This document shows, piece by piece, positions 16,789 to 26,145 of a stretch of 64,000 nucleotides of DNA. A program made the position numbers and the translations under genes. The stretch is from CBFDBF01 sp050293315 (GTDB taxonomy: Bacteria; Pseudomonadota; Gammaproteobacteria; Chromatiales; Chromatiaceae). Under the pieces are notes generated by a model. It saw only the letters and a list, made by a program, of their open reading frames with translations, was not told the DNA's origin and searched no databases. The stretch lies in NCBI GenBank assembly GCA_050293315.1, contig JBNKMS010000030.1:1-64000 (forward strand), in the 5' to 3' direction. Every line of letters starts with the position of its first letter. The first letter of the stretch is position 1.

Positions 16789-17472
16789 ATGCGAGCCAAA
16801 TTACTCATTGTGGACGATGAACCGGCCATCAGGGACATGGTGAGTTTCCAGCTGGAGCGCACCGGTTTCAGCTGCCGCCTGGCCTCGAATGCAAATGAGG
16901 CCTCTGCCATGATCGCTGAGCAGCGCCCCGACCTGATCCTGCTGGACTGGATGATGCCGCACAAATCTGGCATAGAGTTCGCGCGCGAGTTGCGGGCAGA
17001 CCCCTACACGCGAGATATACCGATAATTCTTCTTACTGCCCGCGATGCCGAGAGTGACAAGGTCTCTGGGCTTAATGCCGGGGCTGATGACTATATAACC
17101 AAGCCGTTCTCATCCAGAGAGCTACTGGCGCGGATCAAGGCGATGCTGCGTCGAAGCTCGCCGGACAAGGCCTCAGAACAGATAGAGCTGGCCGGATTAC
17201 GGATAGATCCGGCCAAGTGGGAGCTGTACGCCGGTGAGGAGCAGCTGCATCTTGGACCAACAGAGTTCCGCATGCTGCTGCTGTTTATGGCGCACCCCAA
17301 GCAGGTGTTCAGCCGGCAGAAGATCCTCGACGCAATCTGGGGAAATGACACCTACATCGAGGAACGTACCGTAGATGTACATATACGTCGACTACGCAAG
17401 GCACTATCTGCAAGCGGTCATGACCGGCTGATCAAGACCGTACGTAGTGCTGGATACCACCTCGTACCATGA
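16789..17472 (+). CDS. phoB: phosphate regulon response regulator
   Basis: A 227-residue OmpR/PhoB-type regulator. The receiver domain starts MRAKLLIVDDEPAIRD and carries the phospho-acceptor Asp in LILLDWMMP, the Thr in ILLTARD and the Lys in DDYITKPF. The C-terminal winged helix ends with RTVDVHIRRLRKAL and TVRSAGYHLV, typical of PhoB. I start at the ATG directly before the receiver domain; an ORF extension of 36 codons upstream runs through the direct repeats and is not conserved-looking. The stop overlaps the phoR start (ATGA). It should activate the Pho box upstream of pstS. Confidence 0.93.
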   Translation: MRAKLLIVDDEPAIRDMVSFQLERTGFSCRLASNANEASAMIAEQRPDLILLDWMMPHKSGIEFARELRADPYTRDIPIILLTARDAESDKVSGLNAGADDYITKPFSSRELLARIKAMLRRSSPDKASEQIELAGLRIDPAKWELYAGEEQLHLGPTEFRMLLLFMAHPKQVFSRQKILDAIWGNDTYIEERTVDVHIRRLRKALSASGHDRLIKTVRSAGYHLVP

Positions 17473-18794
17473 TGCCATCTACCTGGTTGTCAGAGCTACG
17501 CCGGCTGTCACTACTACTGTTGGCAACCACGGCAGTCGGCATACTACTGGGAAAGGTATGGCTGGGGCTCGCTATCGGCCTGGCCCTGGCACTCGGCTGG
17601 CACACCTACCAGGCGACGCGTCTCCTCTCTCTGTTAAACAGGAAGGTTGAACACTCAGGCATAAGACTACCATCCGGACTGTGGCAGGAATTGGCAGAGA
17701 GACTGCTTAAACTGCGTCAGCGTAACAGCAGGCAGAAGAAGATGGTTACGCGCGTGCTAAAGCGCTTTCGCGGGGCAAGTGAGGTGATGCCAGACGCGGT
17801 GATCCTGCTGGGGCGCGGTGATCGCATAGAGTTCTCCAACCAGGCTGCGCGCAGGCTGCTGAACATCCACTGGCCTGCAGCGAACGGCAAAATACTCTAC
17901 AGACTGATAGCGCTACCACAACTTAGCCGTTATCTGAAACGGGGCGAATTTAGTGAACCACTGGAGTTCACACCACCACACAACAACTCTCTGATGCTGG
18001 CCATGACGGTCACACCCTTTGGCAGAAAGAGCTATCAAAGGCTGGTGCTGGTACGGGATATCACCAGGGTGCACCATCTCGATAAAACCAGACGTGATTT
18101 TGTGGCCAATGCATCGCACGAGTTTAGGACACCTCTTACCGTAATCCATGGCTACCTGGAGGCCCTGTCTGAGGATAGCGAGACAGCGAAGGAGCTGCAG
18201 CGACCGCTGCAGCTGATGCTGCAGCAGACCCAGCGCATGCAGAGTGTTGTCAGTGATCTGCTAGTCCTTTCGCGTCTCGAGACAGATCCATCTGATCCCG
18301 ATCGTCAGCCGCTGAATGTGCCGCGGCTTATTCGTGAAATCGTCCACAATGCCCAGGATGTGGCGACCAAGAGCCACCACCAGATCCATAGCGATATCGA
18401 TCCCGACATCTGGCTCAAAGGGATCCCCACTGACCTACAGAGCATCGTCACCAATCTACTATTTAATGCCATCCAGCACACCCCGGATGGATCCAATATC
18501 TGGATCCGCTGGCAACATGGGAGCAGTGGCCCCCTCCTCAGCGTAGCAGACAGTGGTGATGGTATTGAGGAACGCCATATACCCCGCTTGACTGAGCGCT
18601 TCTATCGCGTGGACAGCGCCCGCTCACGCGAGACCGGCGGTACCGGGCTGGGCCTGGCCATAGTAAGGCAGATTATGCTGCGCCATGGCGGTGAACTATC
18701 TATCAAGAGTGAGCCTGGTGTCGGCACCACATTTCACTGCAGCTTCCCGGAGGCGCTACTGCTCCACCCGGATCAAGCGGTTGCTGGCGAATAG
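17469..18794 (+). CDS. phoR: phosphate regulon sensor histidine kinase
   Basis: A 441-residue membrane kinase. Two close N-terminal hydrophobic segments, a PAS-like region, the dimerisation His in ASHEFRTPLTV and a HATPase domain (N-box LLFNAIQHT, G1 DSGDGI, G2 GGTGLGLAIV) match PhoR. It lacks a large periplasmic domain, as PhoR does, because it reads phosphate status through the Pst-PhoU complex. The last gene of the operon. In this organism the PhoU partner is fused to an extra domain, so the contact may differ. Confidence 0.94.
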   Translation: MMPSTWLSELRRLSLLLLATTAVGILLGKVWLGLAIGLALALGWHTYQATRLLSLLNRKVEHSGIRLPSGLWQELAERLLKLRQRNSRQKKMVTRVLKRFRGASEVMPDAVILLGRGDRIEFSNQAARRLLNIHWPAANGKILYRLIALPQLSRYLKRGEFSEPLEFTPPHNNSLMLAMTVTPFGRKSYQRLVLVRDITRVHHLDKTRRDFVANASHEFRTPLTVIHGYLEALSEDSETAKELQRPLQLMLQQTQRMQSVVSDLLVLSRLETDPSDPDRQPLNVPRLIREIVHNAQDVATKSHHQIHSDIDPDIWLKGIPTDLQSIVTNLLFNAIQHTPDGSNIWIRWQHGSSGPLLSVADSGDGIEERHIPRLTERFYRVDSARSRETGGTGLGLAIVRQIMLRHGGELSIKSEPGVGTTFHCSFPEALLLHPDQAVAGE

Positions 18795-18878
18795 TTGGCC
18801 CAGCTTTTGCTGTACACTATTGTAGTAGAGTCAAAACTTAACTGACGTCAATTATTTGACGGATATAGGGGTGGATTC

Positions 18879-19241
18879 GTGGTTACAGCAATCAATAACG
18901 ACAACATATTGTCGTCCAACGATAGTAGAACGGCGGCCTCTGGCAAGAGAGAGGCGGAACAAGCAACAACCGGTGGCGCTAACGTACAGACTGAGGGCGG
19001 CGCCCCCAAGACCGGACCAAGGCCACAGAGCCCTGTAGATATCGCTCGCGCCAGCCAGCTATACAGCCAGGCCAACCTGTCACTTTCAGCCGGTAGCGCC
19101 ACCACAACCCCGGAGCAGGCAGCGGGGCTGGCAGCAGAGATAAGCAGACAGTTTGGGGAACATGCAGAGCAGGCCATCCGTTCCCATGGTGAGCTGACAT
19201 CCACCACCCTGACCGCGCTCCTGGAGACACCCCCAAGCTGA
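18879..19241 (+). CDS. low-complexity small protein, unknown
   Basis: A predicted 120-residue protein beginning with a GTG, with GGGG about seven bases upstream. It is rich in Ala, Ser, Thr, Gln and Gly and lacks a signal peptide or membrane segment. The first 60 residues look disordered, and the C-terminal half (PEQAAGLAAEISRQF...) may be helical. I do not recognise it. It sits between phoR and the convergent K+ channel genes. Confidence 0.45.
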   Translation: MVTAINNDNILSSNDSRTAASGKREAEQATTGGANVQTEGGAPKTGPRPQSPVDIARASQLYSQANLSLSAGSATTTPEQAAGLAAEISRQFGEHAEQAIRSHGELTSTTLTALLETPPS

Positions 19242-19332
19242 ACCTGTGGCCGGGGGTCTACAACGCCCTATCTACTGCGTGGAGACACATCGGGGTATTA
19301 GAGAATAACCTTCAGCGACCTGCACTACTGGA

Positions 19333-20031
19333 TTATCTGGTATTGGCGGCCTTACGAAACTGCTCAATCTCGGCCGGCGGACCAATTACTACCATCACAT
19401 CACCGCTATCAATCTTGTGATCTAACCCGGCAGTGGCAAATATAAACTCATCCCCCAACTCTCTATCTACAATACCAAGCAGAATCAGATTATAGCGTTG
19501 AGAGATATCCAGCTCCTCTATATACATCCCATTAAATGAGGATTTGGCAGCTACCTCAACCTCGGCCAGATTCAGATGCTTCTCTCCATAGACAATCCCC
19601 TCCATGGCCTCTGCGATCAACGGCCGCTTGATCAGATCCAGTACCTTGCGCCCACTTATCTCAAACGAGTCGATAACCTTGGTGGCGCCAGCGGCCTTTA
19701 ACTTCTCACCCGCGTCGCGAGAGTGTGTCAGCGAAACCACCTTAACCCCGGGATCAAGGGCACGCACTGAAATAGTCAGAAATACATTCTTGGCATCGTC
19801 CTCAAACATGCTAAAGACGATATCTACATCCTTCCCTACCCCGACCCTACGCAGCTCGTTGTCATCGGTGTAGTCCAGCTTGACTGTAGTGATCCCTTTA
19901 GACTCCGCATTCTCTAAACACCCCGCATCACTATCAGCCAATATTGGCGCCCATGAGCGCTTCAAAAACTGACTGGCGACCTCAACCCCTACCGGGCCAC
20001 AACCGAAAATAATTATCTTGGGGGCTTTCAT
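19333..20031 (-). CDS. stand-alone RCK/TrkA-type NAD-binding K+ channel regulator
   Basis: A 232-residue soluble protein. The N-terminal Rossmann fold starts with IIIFGCGPVGVEVA and is followed by a TrkA-C-like domain ending DVMVVIGPP. Such domains gate potassium channels or transporters in response to nucleotides. The ATG overlaps the stop of the channel gene (ATGA), so the two are translated together and the product probably joins the RCK ring of the channel. No membrane segment is present. Confidence 0.85.
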   Translation of the reverse strand: MKAPKIIIFGCGPVGVEVASQFLKRSWAPILADSDAGCLENAESKGITTVKLDYTDDNELRRVGVGKDVDIVFSMFEDDAKNVFLTISVRALDPGVKVVSLTHSRDAGEKLKAAGATKVIDSFEISGRKVLDLIKRPLIAEAMEGIVYGEKHLNLAEVEVAAKSSFNGMYIEELDISQRYNLILLGIVDRELGDEFIFATAGLDHKIDSGDVMVVIGPPAEIEQFRKAANTR

Positions 20032-21641
20032 GACGACCTCACCAGATCAATGCTGCCACGCTCCAGGCACTCCTTGAAATGCACAATGCTCAGCTCATGG
20101 CCAAACACCATGATTATCTCTCCCGCCTGCAGGCGAAAATCTGGCCGGGGATTAAAAAAGAGTGAGCGTGATTTCATGCTATAGACGCTCTCTCCATCTT
20201 CGGCTTTGCGCTCTATATGGGTTATCACACCAAACAGGATCATCTTGTGTGCCTGAAAATCTATATTCTTAATCAAAACGCCATCCAAAATAGAATCTGC
20301 TGAGACCATAATAGTCTCCAGGCCAACCTTATTCTTTCCATACAGCATCCCATGTATTGCATCGAAGGCTACCGGTCGTCCTACATACTCTCCGGCCATC
20401 AACCCGAGCGTCTTGAAAGGCGTGACGGTACGGTTGGCGCCAACCTGTAGTAGTTTATTTACCGTCTCTTCACGATTGGCGCGGGAGATAATCTCTATGT
20501 CCGGGTTAAGACTGCGAGCAGAAAGGGTAATAAACACATTGACCACATCATCGTCGGTAAGACAGAGCACCCTACAGGCGCGTCTACCAATCCCAAGATT
20601 TGTCAGCAACTGCGTATTCTCCGCGCTACCAAGAATTGCTAGATAGTCCGACTCCTGAGCCTTGATGATATTTTGCGGATCTGGATCAACAATTACAAAA
20701 TGCTCACGATCAGCATGTAGCTGCTTCGCCACCACCTGCCCCATACGACCGTAACCACAGATGATAGTGGTATGCTTGCCGCCCCTCTCCAGCTCGGCAA
20801 AGATCCTGTTTTCACGCATATCGGCTATCTTCTCGCCAAAAGCTGAGACAATAATGGAGGTCAGAAAAGAGAGGACACCGATGCCACATATAATAAGGAC
20901 TATGGTTATGATGCGACCCTCAAGCGTCTGCGGTGTGATGTCGCCATAACCAACCGTAGAGATGGTCACTAATGCCCAATAGATCCCATCGAAGAAGTGC
21001 TCAATATGCCCGCCTTCCTGACGCGCCTCGAAGAAGTAGATCGCCGAGGCGGATATAAAGATGACAAAAGATAGAAATATAAACAGCGAGTAGAGCTCAA
21101 ACCGCTTCTCTGACAACACCGTTGAGAACTCATTAAGGCTGCGGGCATAGCGAAACAGTTTAAACAGTCTGAACAGCAAGAATATTCGTAAAAATCGTAG
21201 CGGACGATAACTGGGAATGATTGCCAATAAATCGATGATGGCGAGTGGGGTGGTCATATAGTCCCATTTTTTACGCACCACCTCCATCAAGGCTGGTCCT
21301 AGTCGAAAACTACCATTGGTATACGCGGTACTCTCATAGTGCTCAATAATTATCTTGTGGCTATCGTTATAGAGCCAGAGTCGCAACAGATACTCCAGCA
21401 AGAACATACTCACCGCGAACATCTCAAAGACCCGACCAAACAGACCCATGTCTGTCTTGACTCCGTGGATCAAGACAAAGACACTGGCCAGCACTAGAAC
21501 GATCATAAAGATGTCAAAATATGGTCTAATCTTGGATTGCGGGTCGATCAGCAGCTTGTTGAAAAAACCCTTGACCCCCCTGTAACTAGGAGAATCTTCC
21601 AAGGCAAAACACTGCTTTATGATGAATGAATTTATCGACAT
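20028..21641 (-). CDS. voltage-gated-type potassium channel with RCK domain
   Basis: A 537-residue inner-membrane channel. Six transmembrane helices are visible. The S4-like helix at about 146-167 is Arg/Lys-rich (RPLRFLRIFLLFRLFKLFR) and the pore filter reads TVGYGD at 229-234. A cytoplasmic TrkA-N domain follows (CGYGRMGQVVAKQ) with a TrkA-C region at the end, the Kch/MthK type arrangement. Together with the overlapping RCK gene the complex could form a heteromeric gating ring. Confidence 0.92.
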   Translation of the reverse strand: MSINSFIIKQCFALEDSPSYRGVKGFFNKLLIDPQSKIRPYFDIFMIVLVLASVFVLIHGVKTDMGLFGRVFEMFAVSMFLLEYLLRLWLYNDSHKIIIEHYESTAYTNGSFRLGPALMEVVRKKWDYMTTPLAIIDLLAIIPSYRPLRFLRIFLLFRLFKLFRYARSLNEFSTVLSEKRFELYSLFIFLSFVIFISASAIYFFEARQEGGHIEHFFDGIYWALVTISTVGYGDITPQTLEGRIITIVLIICGIGVLSFLTSIIVSAFGEKIADMRENRIFAELERGGKHTTIICGYGRMGQVVAKQLHADREHFVIVDPDPQNIIKAQESDYLAILGSAENTQLLTNLGIGRRACRVLCLTDDDVVNVFITLSARSLNPDIEIISRANREETVNKLLQVGANRTVTPFKTLGLMAGEYVGRPVAFDAIHGMLYGKNKVGLETIMVSADSILDGVLIKNIDFQAHKMILFGVITHIERKAEDGESVYSMKSRSLFFNPRPDFRLQAGEIIMVFGHELSIVHFKECLERGSIDLVRSS

Positions 21642-21730
21642 GCCGGTTTCACATGCAAGATTAGAGCCAAAAATGGGAAATTAACTCCTCTCTCTTGCGC
21701 CAGATCCCGCCTCCTTTTACTATCACCCTC

Positions 21731-22369
21731 ATGAACAGAACTCTGCTCCTCCCTCTACTGCTATTAACCCTGTTTTTAACCGCCTGCAGCGAACCTGACC
21801 GACCAACCATCGGGCTATACCTGGCGGTGCAACGGGGGGATATCGACCAGATAGAGCGCCATATCCACTGGGGAGCAAACATCAACGGTCCAAATATAGA
21901 TGGCCAGACACCGCTGCATGTGGCCGCCGCAAAGGGACGTCTGGTAGTGGTCAAACTACTACTGAAACATAACGCAGATATAGATGCCAAAGATAGTAAT
22001 GGACGCACCCCACTGTATGGCGCCATTATGGCTGGTCGCACCCAGGTGGCGCAGTATTTAGTGGAACGTGGCGCTGCGATCGAATCAAATATGATGCTGA
22101 TGGAGATGGTAGATAAGGGGGTAACTGACCGTGATGTGGTAGAGTTCCTGCTCGCGAATGGGGCCGATATAGACTATCAGGACGCATCAGGCATGACCCC
22201 GCTCATTCTGGCCATAACCAAGTCTGACCGGCTGTTAACAAAGCGGCTGATCTCCCATGGAGCAGATGTGAACAGGCCTGGAGGTTCGGGCAAGCCCCCC
22301 TTAGAGCTGGCAACAGAGGGTGGTAACCAGGAGATCATCCGTCTACTAAAACGTAATGGGGCCCGCTAA
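21731..22369 (+). CDS. ankyrin-repeat lipoprotein
   Basis: About 212 residues. The N-terminus MNRTLLLPLLLLTLFLTAC is a lipoprotein signal with the lipobox LTAC. About five ankyrin repeats follow (NGRTPLYGAIMAG, DASGMTPLILAITK and similar), ending with LLKRNGAR. I start at the ATG just before the signal; a longer frame adds 12 residues without a better ribosome site. It is likely anchored in the outer or inner membrane facing the periplasm and mediates protein contacts. Confidence 0.8.
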   Translation: MNRTLLLPLLLLTLFLTACSEPDRPTIGLYLAVQRGDIDQIERHIHWGANINGPNIDGQTPLHVAAAKGRLVVVKLLLKHNADIDAKDSNGRTPLYGAIMAGRTQVAQYLVERGAAIESNMMLMEMVDKGVTDRDVVEFLLANGADIDYQDASGMTPLILAITKSDRLLTKRLISHGADVNRPGGSGKPPLELATEGGNQEIIRLLKRNGAR

Positions 22370-22449
22370 ACAATAATTCCGCCCAACAGACGACCACGCA
22401 AAGACTACAATCACCCCTAGATCAACAGAACCAACAAGAGGCAATATAT

Positions 22450-22731
22450 ATGGCTGCAAGTATTGAAGAGCTGACTATCACCTATAACGAAGATGGGACA
22501 GATATTGTAAAAGAGCTGGACAAGGTGGTCCTCTCCAAGGGCGCTTGGTCAACAATCATCTACCGCTATCAGGAGTGGAACCGCAGTAAGGAGGAGTATG
22601 GCCCGGACAAATACTCAATCCGCCGTTACCAGAAGCGGAATGGAGAATATATACAGCGCTCCAAGTTCAACATCTCAAGCAAGGCTCAGGCCGAGGCAAT
22701 TATCGCTGCGCTACAGGGCTGGATTGCCTAG
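22450..22731 (+). CDS. small conserved-looking protein, unknown function
   Basis: A 93-residue protein with a balanced soluble composition, many aromatic and charged residues (RYQEWNRSKEEYGPDKY, IRRYQKRNGEYIQ) and a helical C-terminus. AAGAGG lies about nine bases before the ATG. There is no signal or membrane segment. I do not recognise a family and the neighbours give no clear clue. Confidence 0.65.
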   Translation: MAASIEELTITYNEDGTDIVKELDKVVLSKGAWSTIIYRYQEWNRSKEEYGPDKYSIRRYQKRNGEYIQRSKFNISSKAQAEAIIAALQGWIA

Positions 22732-22836
22732 CCTGCAAGTTAGAGCTGACTGATACACTCTATTACAATCGGGAAATACCGCAGACACATACCACATGTA
22801 CTGTACCCGCAAGTTTACACTTAACGAGGGTACATC

Positions 22837-23394
22837 ATGTCTATACAAAAACAGTTACCAACAACTGACGGCTCTGCACGTAGAATCATCACCCCGATAA
22901 CTGGGGCACTCTCCCTGGTGATCGGCATCTCCGGTGTAATGCTCTTCTTCCACCTTGGAGAGGGGTTGGTAAAGGAGCTACATGAGTGGCTTGGAATGGC
23001 ATTCGCGCTGGTGATTCTGCTGCATCTCACCCTGAACTGGAAGGCCTTCAAACAGCACTTTACAAAAACTCCGGCATGGATCGGGACTAGTATTGTCACC
23101 GCAGCTAGCGTTGTATTGCTATCCAGCTCCCTCTTTACGCAGCACGAGAATCCGATGCACTCTGTTATCCATTCAGTTGAGACTGCTGCAATATCCGATC
23201 TTGCACCGATATTTAAGATCAGCCCAGCGGAGATGGTACAGAGGCTGAGTCAGGCCGGGGTGGCGGTAGAGACCGGGCGTGAGACCCTGCAGGAGCTGGC
23301 CGGCAAGAGCGGTGTTGAAACGCGCAGATTGATCGCATCTTTGGCCGCCGAGTCAGGCCCTAATGCGAATGCACGTAGGTCTTTGGCAGACTGA
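22837..23394 (+). CDS. DUF4405-like membrane protein with a soluble C-terminal helical domain
   Basis: A 185-residue protein. Three hydrophobic segments are visible at about 23-43, 47-64 and 84-101, with HEWLGMAF and LLHLTLNW carrying His residues typical of DUF4405/cytochrome-b-like small membrane proteins. Residues about 120-185 are soluble and helical (ISPAEMVQRLSQAG, LAGKSGVETRRLIASL), with a helix-turn-helix-like look. These proteins often accompany electron-transfer systems, but here it stands alone. The ATG has GAGG eight to ten bases upstream. A short hairpin follows the stop. Confidence 0.7.
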   Translation: MSIQKQLPTTDGSARRIITPITGALSLVIGISGVMLFFHLGEGLVKELHEWLGMAFALVILLHLTLNWKAFKQHFTKTPAWIGTSIVTAASVVLLSSSLFTQHENPMHSVIHSVETAAISDLAPIFKISPAEMVQRLSQAGVAVETGRETLQELAGKSGVETRRLIASLAAESGPNANARRSLAD

Positions 23395-23409
23395 TCGCCG
23401 CTCCGGTCA

Positions 23410-23426
23410 CCCTCCTGCCAGGAGGG
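23410..23426 (+). terminator. hairpin after the DUF4405-like gene
   Basis: CCCTCCT, a GCC loop and AGGAGGG form a perfect seven-pair hairpin 16 bases after the stop codon. It is followed by TTATATA rather than a clean U-run, so termination is probable but not certain. Confidence 0.5.
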
Positions 23427-23728
23427 TTATATACATAGATCCGTAAGCAGGAAATTGTGAATCAGATTATGTGACAAATGTCGTAGGATTATTCTGAACT
23501 TTCTCCGGCCAGGAACTTTGCTGCAGATGCCAGTGTCGGAAGATTCGGAAGCACGAATTGCGGAATGTATGGAAGATCGCCGCGTCAATATATCGCGACT
23601 TGCGACATACCCAATATAAAGCAGTATACCCTGCCGCGCTCTTCCAAACAGGTTGGATATCGATAGAGGTCCGATATCTATTTTTACTGAGCTAGTGAGG
23701 CTCAAGGAAATAATTAAGGAGAATTATC
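23427..23728. other. gene-free leader region of the VWA gene
   Basis: No coding sequence is supported in this stretch of about 300 bp. It contains a near-palindromic pair GATATCGAT / CGATATCTA around 23656-23682, a small GAGC...GCTC dyad near 23689-23703, and an AAGGAG ribosome site directly before the next ATG. I see no clear -35/-10 pair. Confidence 0.4.
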
Positions 23729-26002
23729 ATGTTAGAACCAGGTGAATTTGCACCCAATATTGATGCATCTACCATCAATCCCCCACCCGCTAATTTTAAT
23801 TTATCGACTAACAACGATAAGGTCGTTGTCCTCGCCTTCGTGTCAGAGGCGGCCAATTTAGTTCAGAACCAAGCATTGATGACGCGATTACAAAATATCT
23901 GGCCAACATATTCTGGCGGCGGAGAGGTTCAGATGGCCGCAGTATATTGCGGCCTCGAAGCCCCGGGGAGTGAGCCAGCCTGGGTTTCAGGCGCCCCATT
24001 TCCGGTTGTTAGGGATACCGGTACCTATCGCGATCTTTATGCCGAAGAAACCTTCCCTATGTATCCGCTGCTCTTCATCATAACCCGCGAATATCCAGCC
24101 ATAGGCGGCCACCAGACAGTCCATTTCTCGGCCGCCTATGGCTCCGGGGTAGAGTCCGAGGCGGTTATAAATGGACGCATCCTTGATGCGATCTACCATC
24201 GCCCCTCCATCGACCTAGAGTTGGTTATGGATGTATCCGACAGTATGAATGACCCAGCACCGGGTGGAGGAAGCGACAAACTGGTACTGATGCAGCAGGC
24301 CACAGACATACTCGTCAACTTCTTTCACGAATATGGGCAGGTCGACGACAGGGTCGGGTTGGTCTCGTTCACCGATGATGCCGATATCCATGACGGGACA
24401 TTCTATACACCACTTAGTGGTACTGGGCCAATATCGGGCGAACTTGCCACACTCTCGACAGGACTCTGCACGGCCATGGGGGCGGGACTTAAGGAAGCCT
24501 TGCAATTGCTCGAACCCAGTCCCAGACAGCGCTGTATCATCATGCTCACCGATGGGATGCAGAATATTGAGCCCTATTTGAGAAGAGTGTTTATCGTAGG
24601 GACAGGTTTTCGTCATCGCATCATGGATGATGGAGGCTCGGGATGCACCGGTACACACTCGAGCACAGATCCAGACGACCCAACTAATTACGTCGAAGAC
24701 TATAACACCAAGATATTCTCCATAGGGGTAGGGATTACTGCGACCTATGAACCCACACTGGACGATGTATCCGATGCGACCGGAGGATTATATCTGGGAA
24801 CTAATAATCCGACAGAAGAGCTCATTCTCACCTATATGCTAGATATGTGTAAAAACCTGGAGGCGGGTTCGCCGACGGTCATACACCACCATGCAGGTAT
24901 CTATCATCGCAAGGAGTGTCGAGCGGTAGAAACATTTCTGGTGGATCAATCTGTCAGGAAATTAACCGCTATCCTGTCGTGGGAGAAAGAGCTGGATGGT
25001 GATCTGTCGTTCTGGCTGCGGGCGCCAGACGGTACACTGCTGGACCTGCATAAAGAGATGAGGCTCTTCGATACCTATGCCATGGCGACCGTCTACCTGC
25101 CCAATGAGAAGGATGGGGTAGAGCTACCCTATGTCGGGCAGTGGGAGATGATCATTGGCGGTGTAACCGATAAGGGCAGCGTACCCTACCAGGCGATGGT
25201 CATAGGTGAAGACCCGGTACACCGGTTCAGGTTTGACTACCCGAGAAAGGTATATGAGGTGGGAGATATTGTGCCGTTGGCCATCTCTCTGACAGCGGAG
25301 AAGTACGCCTTGACAGATCCCATAGAGATCGTGTTGGAGCACTCCACTCTGCCGGTTCCTGTTACTGAACTCGTAGCCGAGTACAGGCCTAATCCGGAAT
25401 TGATAAAGGAGCTAACCAGCGTCAACTGTGAGAAGTGCAAACAAAATCCGCTCGAACTCAAACTGGAGTCTCTCGCCCGCGATCCACGCATGCAGGATAG
25501 GCTTACCCCGATCTATAAGTCTTACTCGCTAAGCGCTGGAACTCTGGATTGTAAGATCGAGGAGAGGGAGGTCATTCTACCGGTAACCTTGGCTCAACCG
25601 GGACTAAACAATTACCGTGTCACTGCCCAATTCAGGGACAAAACAGGCAGTATAGTCTCGCGTACCAGCATGGTCTCCGTCCATGTAGACCCAGGAAAGG
25701 CAGACCCTAAAAAGTCAGTTGTTAAGCCGTTTTCTGCTTCAATCAAAGGGGCCAAAGAGATCATCGTGCACGTCACCCCACGCAATGCAGCCAACCAGCT
25801 GCTTGGACCGGGACTAAGTGCAGAGGAGTTTGAGCTCAAGATTGGTCGTAGCAGCCATGAACTACAGGTTGAAGACATGCTGGATGGCAGCTACAGGATC
25901 AAGGTGCCATTGGGTAAAAAGGCACCCGCCAAGAGCCAGCAGGCCAGTCTGACCCTTAAAGGGCAACCCCTGTGGAAGGGCACGATCGAGAAGCTCGTAT
26001 AA
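23729..26002 (+). CDS. large VWA-domain protein with an N-terminal redoxin-like fold
   Basis: A 757-residue protein. Residues 1-155 read like a thioredoxin/peroxiredoxin fold (PGEFAPNID, KVVVLAFVSE, FPVVRDTGTYRDLYA, FPMYPLLFIITRE) but lack the CxxC active site. A von Willebrand A domain spans about 160-390 with the metal site DVSDSM (168-173) and LTDGM. The remaining 360 residues are beta-rich, with pairs of extended domains and a CEKC motif. There is no signal peptide, although such proteins are often secreted. It is a single-gene unit with its own leader and a strong terminator. I cannot assign a function; a metal-dependent adhesion or scaffold role is inference. Confidence 0.75.
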   Translation: MLEPGEFAPNIDASTINPPPANFNLSTNNDKVVVLAFVSEAANLVQNQALMTRLQNIWPTYSGGGEVQMAAVYCGLEAPGSEPAWVSGAPFPVVRDTGTYRDLYAEETFPMYPLLFIITREYPAIGGHQTVHFSAAYGSGVESEAVINGRILDAIYHRPSIDLELVMDVSDSMNDPAPGGGSDKLVLMQQATDILVNFFHEYGQVDDRVGLVSFTDDADIHDGTFYTPLSGTGPISGELATLSTGLCTAMGAGLKEALQLLEPSPRQRCIIMLTDGMQNIEPYLRRVFIVGTGFRHRIMDDGGSGCTGTHSSTDPDDPTNYVEDYNTKIFSIGVGITATYEPTLDDVSDATGGLYLGTNNPTEELILTYMLDMCKNLEAGSPTVIHHHAGIYHRKECRAVETFLVDQSVRKLTAILSWEKELDGDLSFWLRAPDGTLLDLHKEMRLFDTYAMATVYLPNEKDGVELPYVGQWEMIIGGVTDKGSVPYQAMVIGEDPVHRFRFDYPRKVYEVGDIVPLAISLTAEKYALTDPIEIVLEHSTLPVPVTELVAEYRPNPELIKELTSVNCEKCKQNPLELKLESLARDPRMQDRLTPIYKSYSLSAGTLDCKIEEREVILPVTLAQPGLNNYRVTAQFRDKTGSIVSRTSMVSVHVDPGKADPKKSVVKPFSASIKGAKEIIVHVTPRNAANQLLGPGLSAEEFELKIGRSSHELQVEDMLDGSYRIKVPLGKKAPAKSQQASLTLKGQPLWKGTIEKLV

Positions 26003-26040
26003 CTAACCAAGGATTACTACACAAATAGCAATCCACCTTG

Positions 26041-26098
26041 CCCGGTGGGCGATCATCCAAAAACCATCATGGATGATTCGCTCTCCGGGTATTTTTTG
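26041..26098 (+). terminator. bipartite terminator after the VWA gene
   Basis: Outer stem CCCGG...CCGGG encloses inner stem GATCATCC...GGATGATT and is followed by TATTTTTT. It is a convincing rho-independent terminator for the rightward VWA gene, 39 bases after its stop. Confidence 0.75.
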
Positions 26099-26145
26099 CA
26101 GGCATGGACACACCAATATCCATATAGAACCAACTCTTTGATCTA

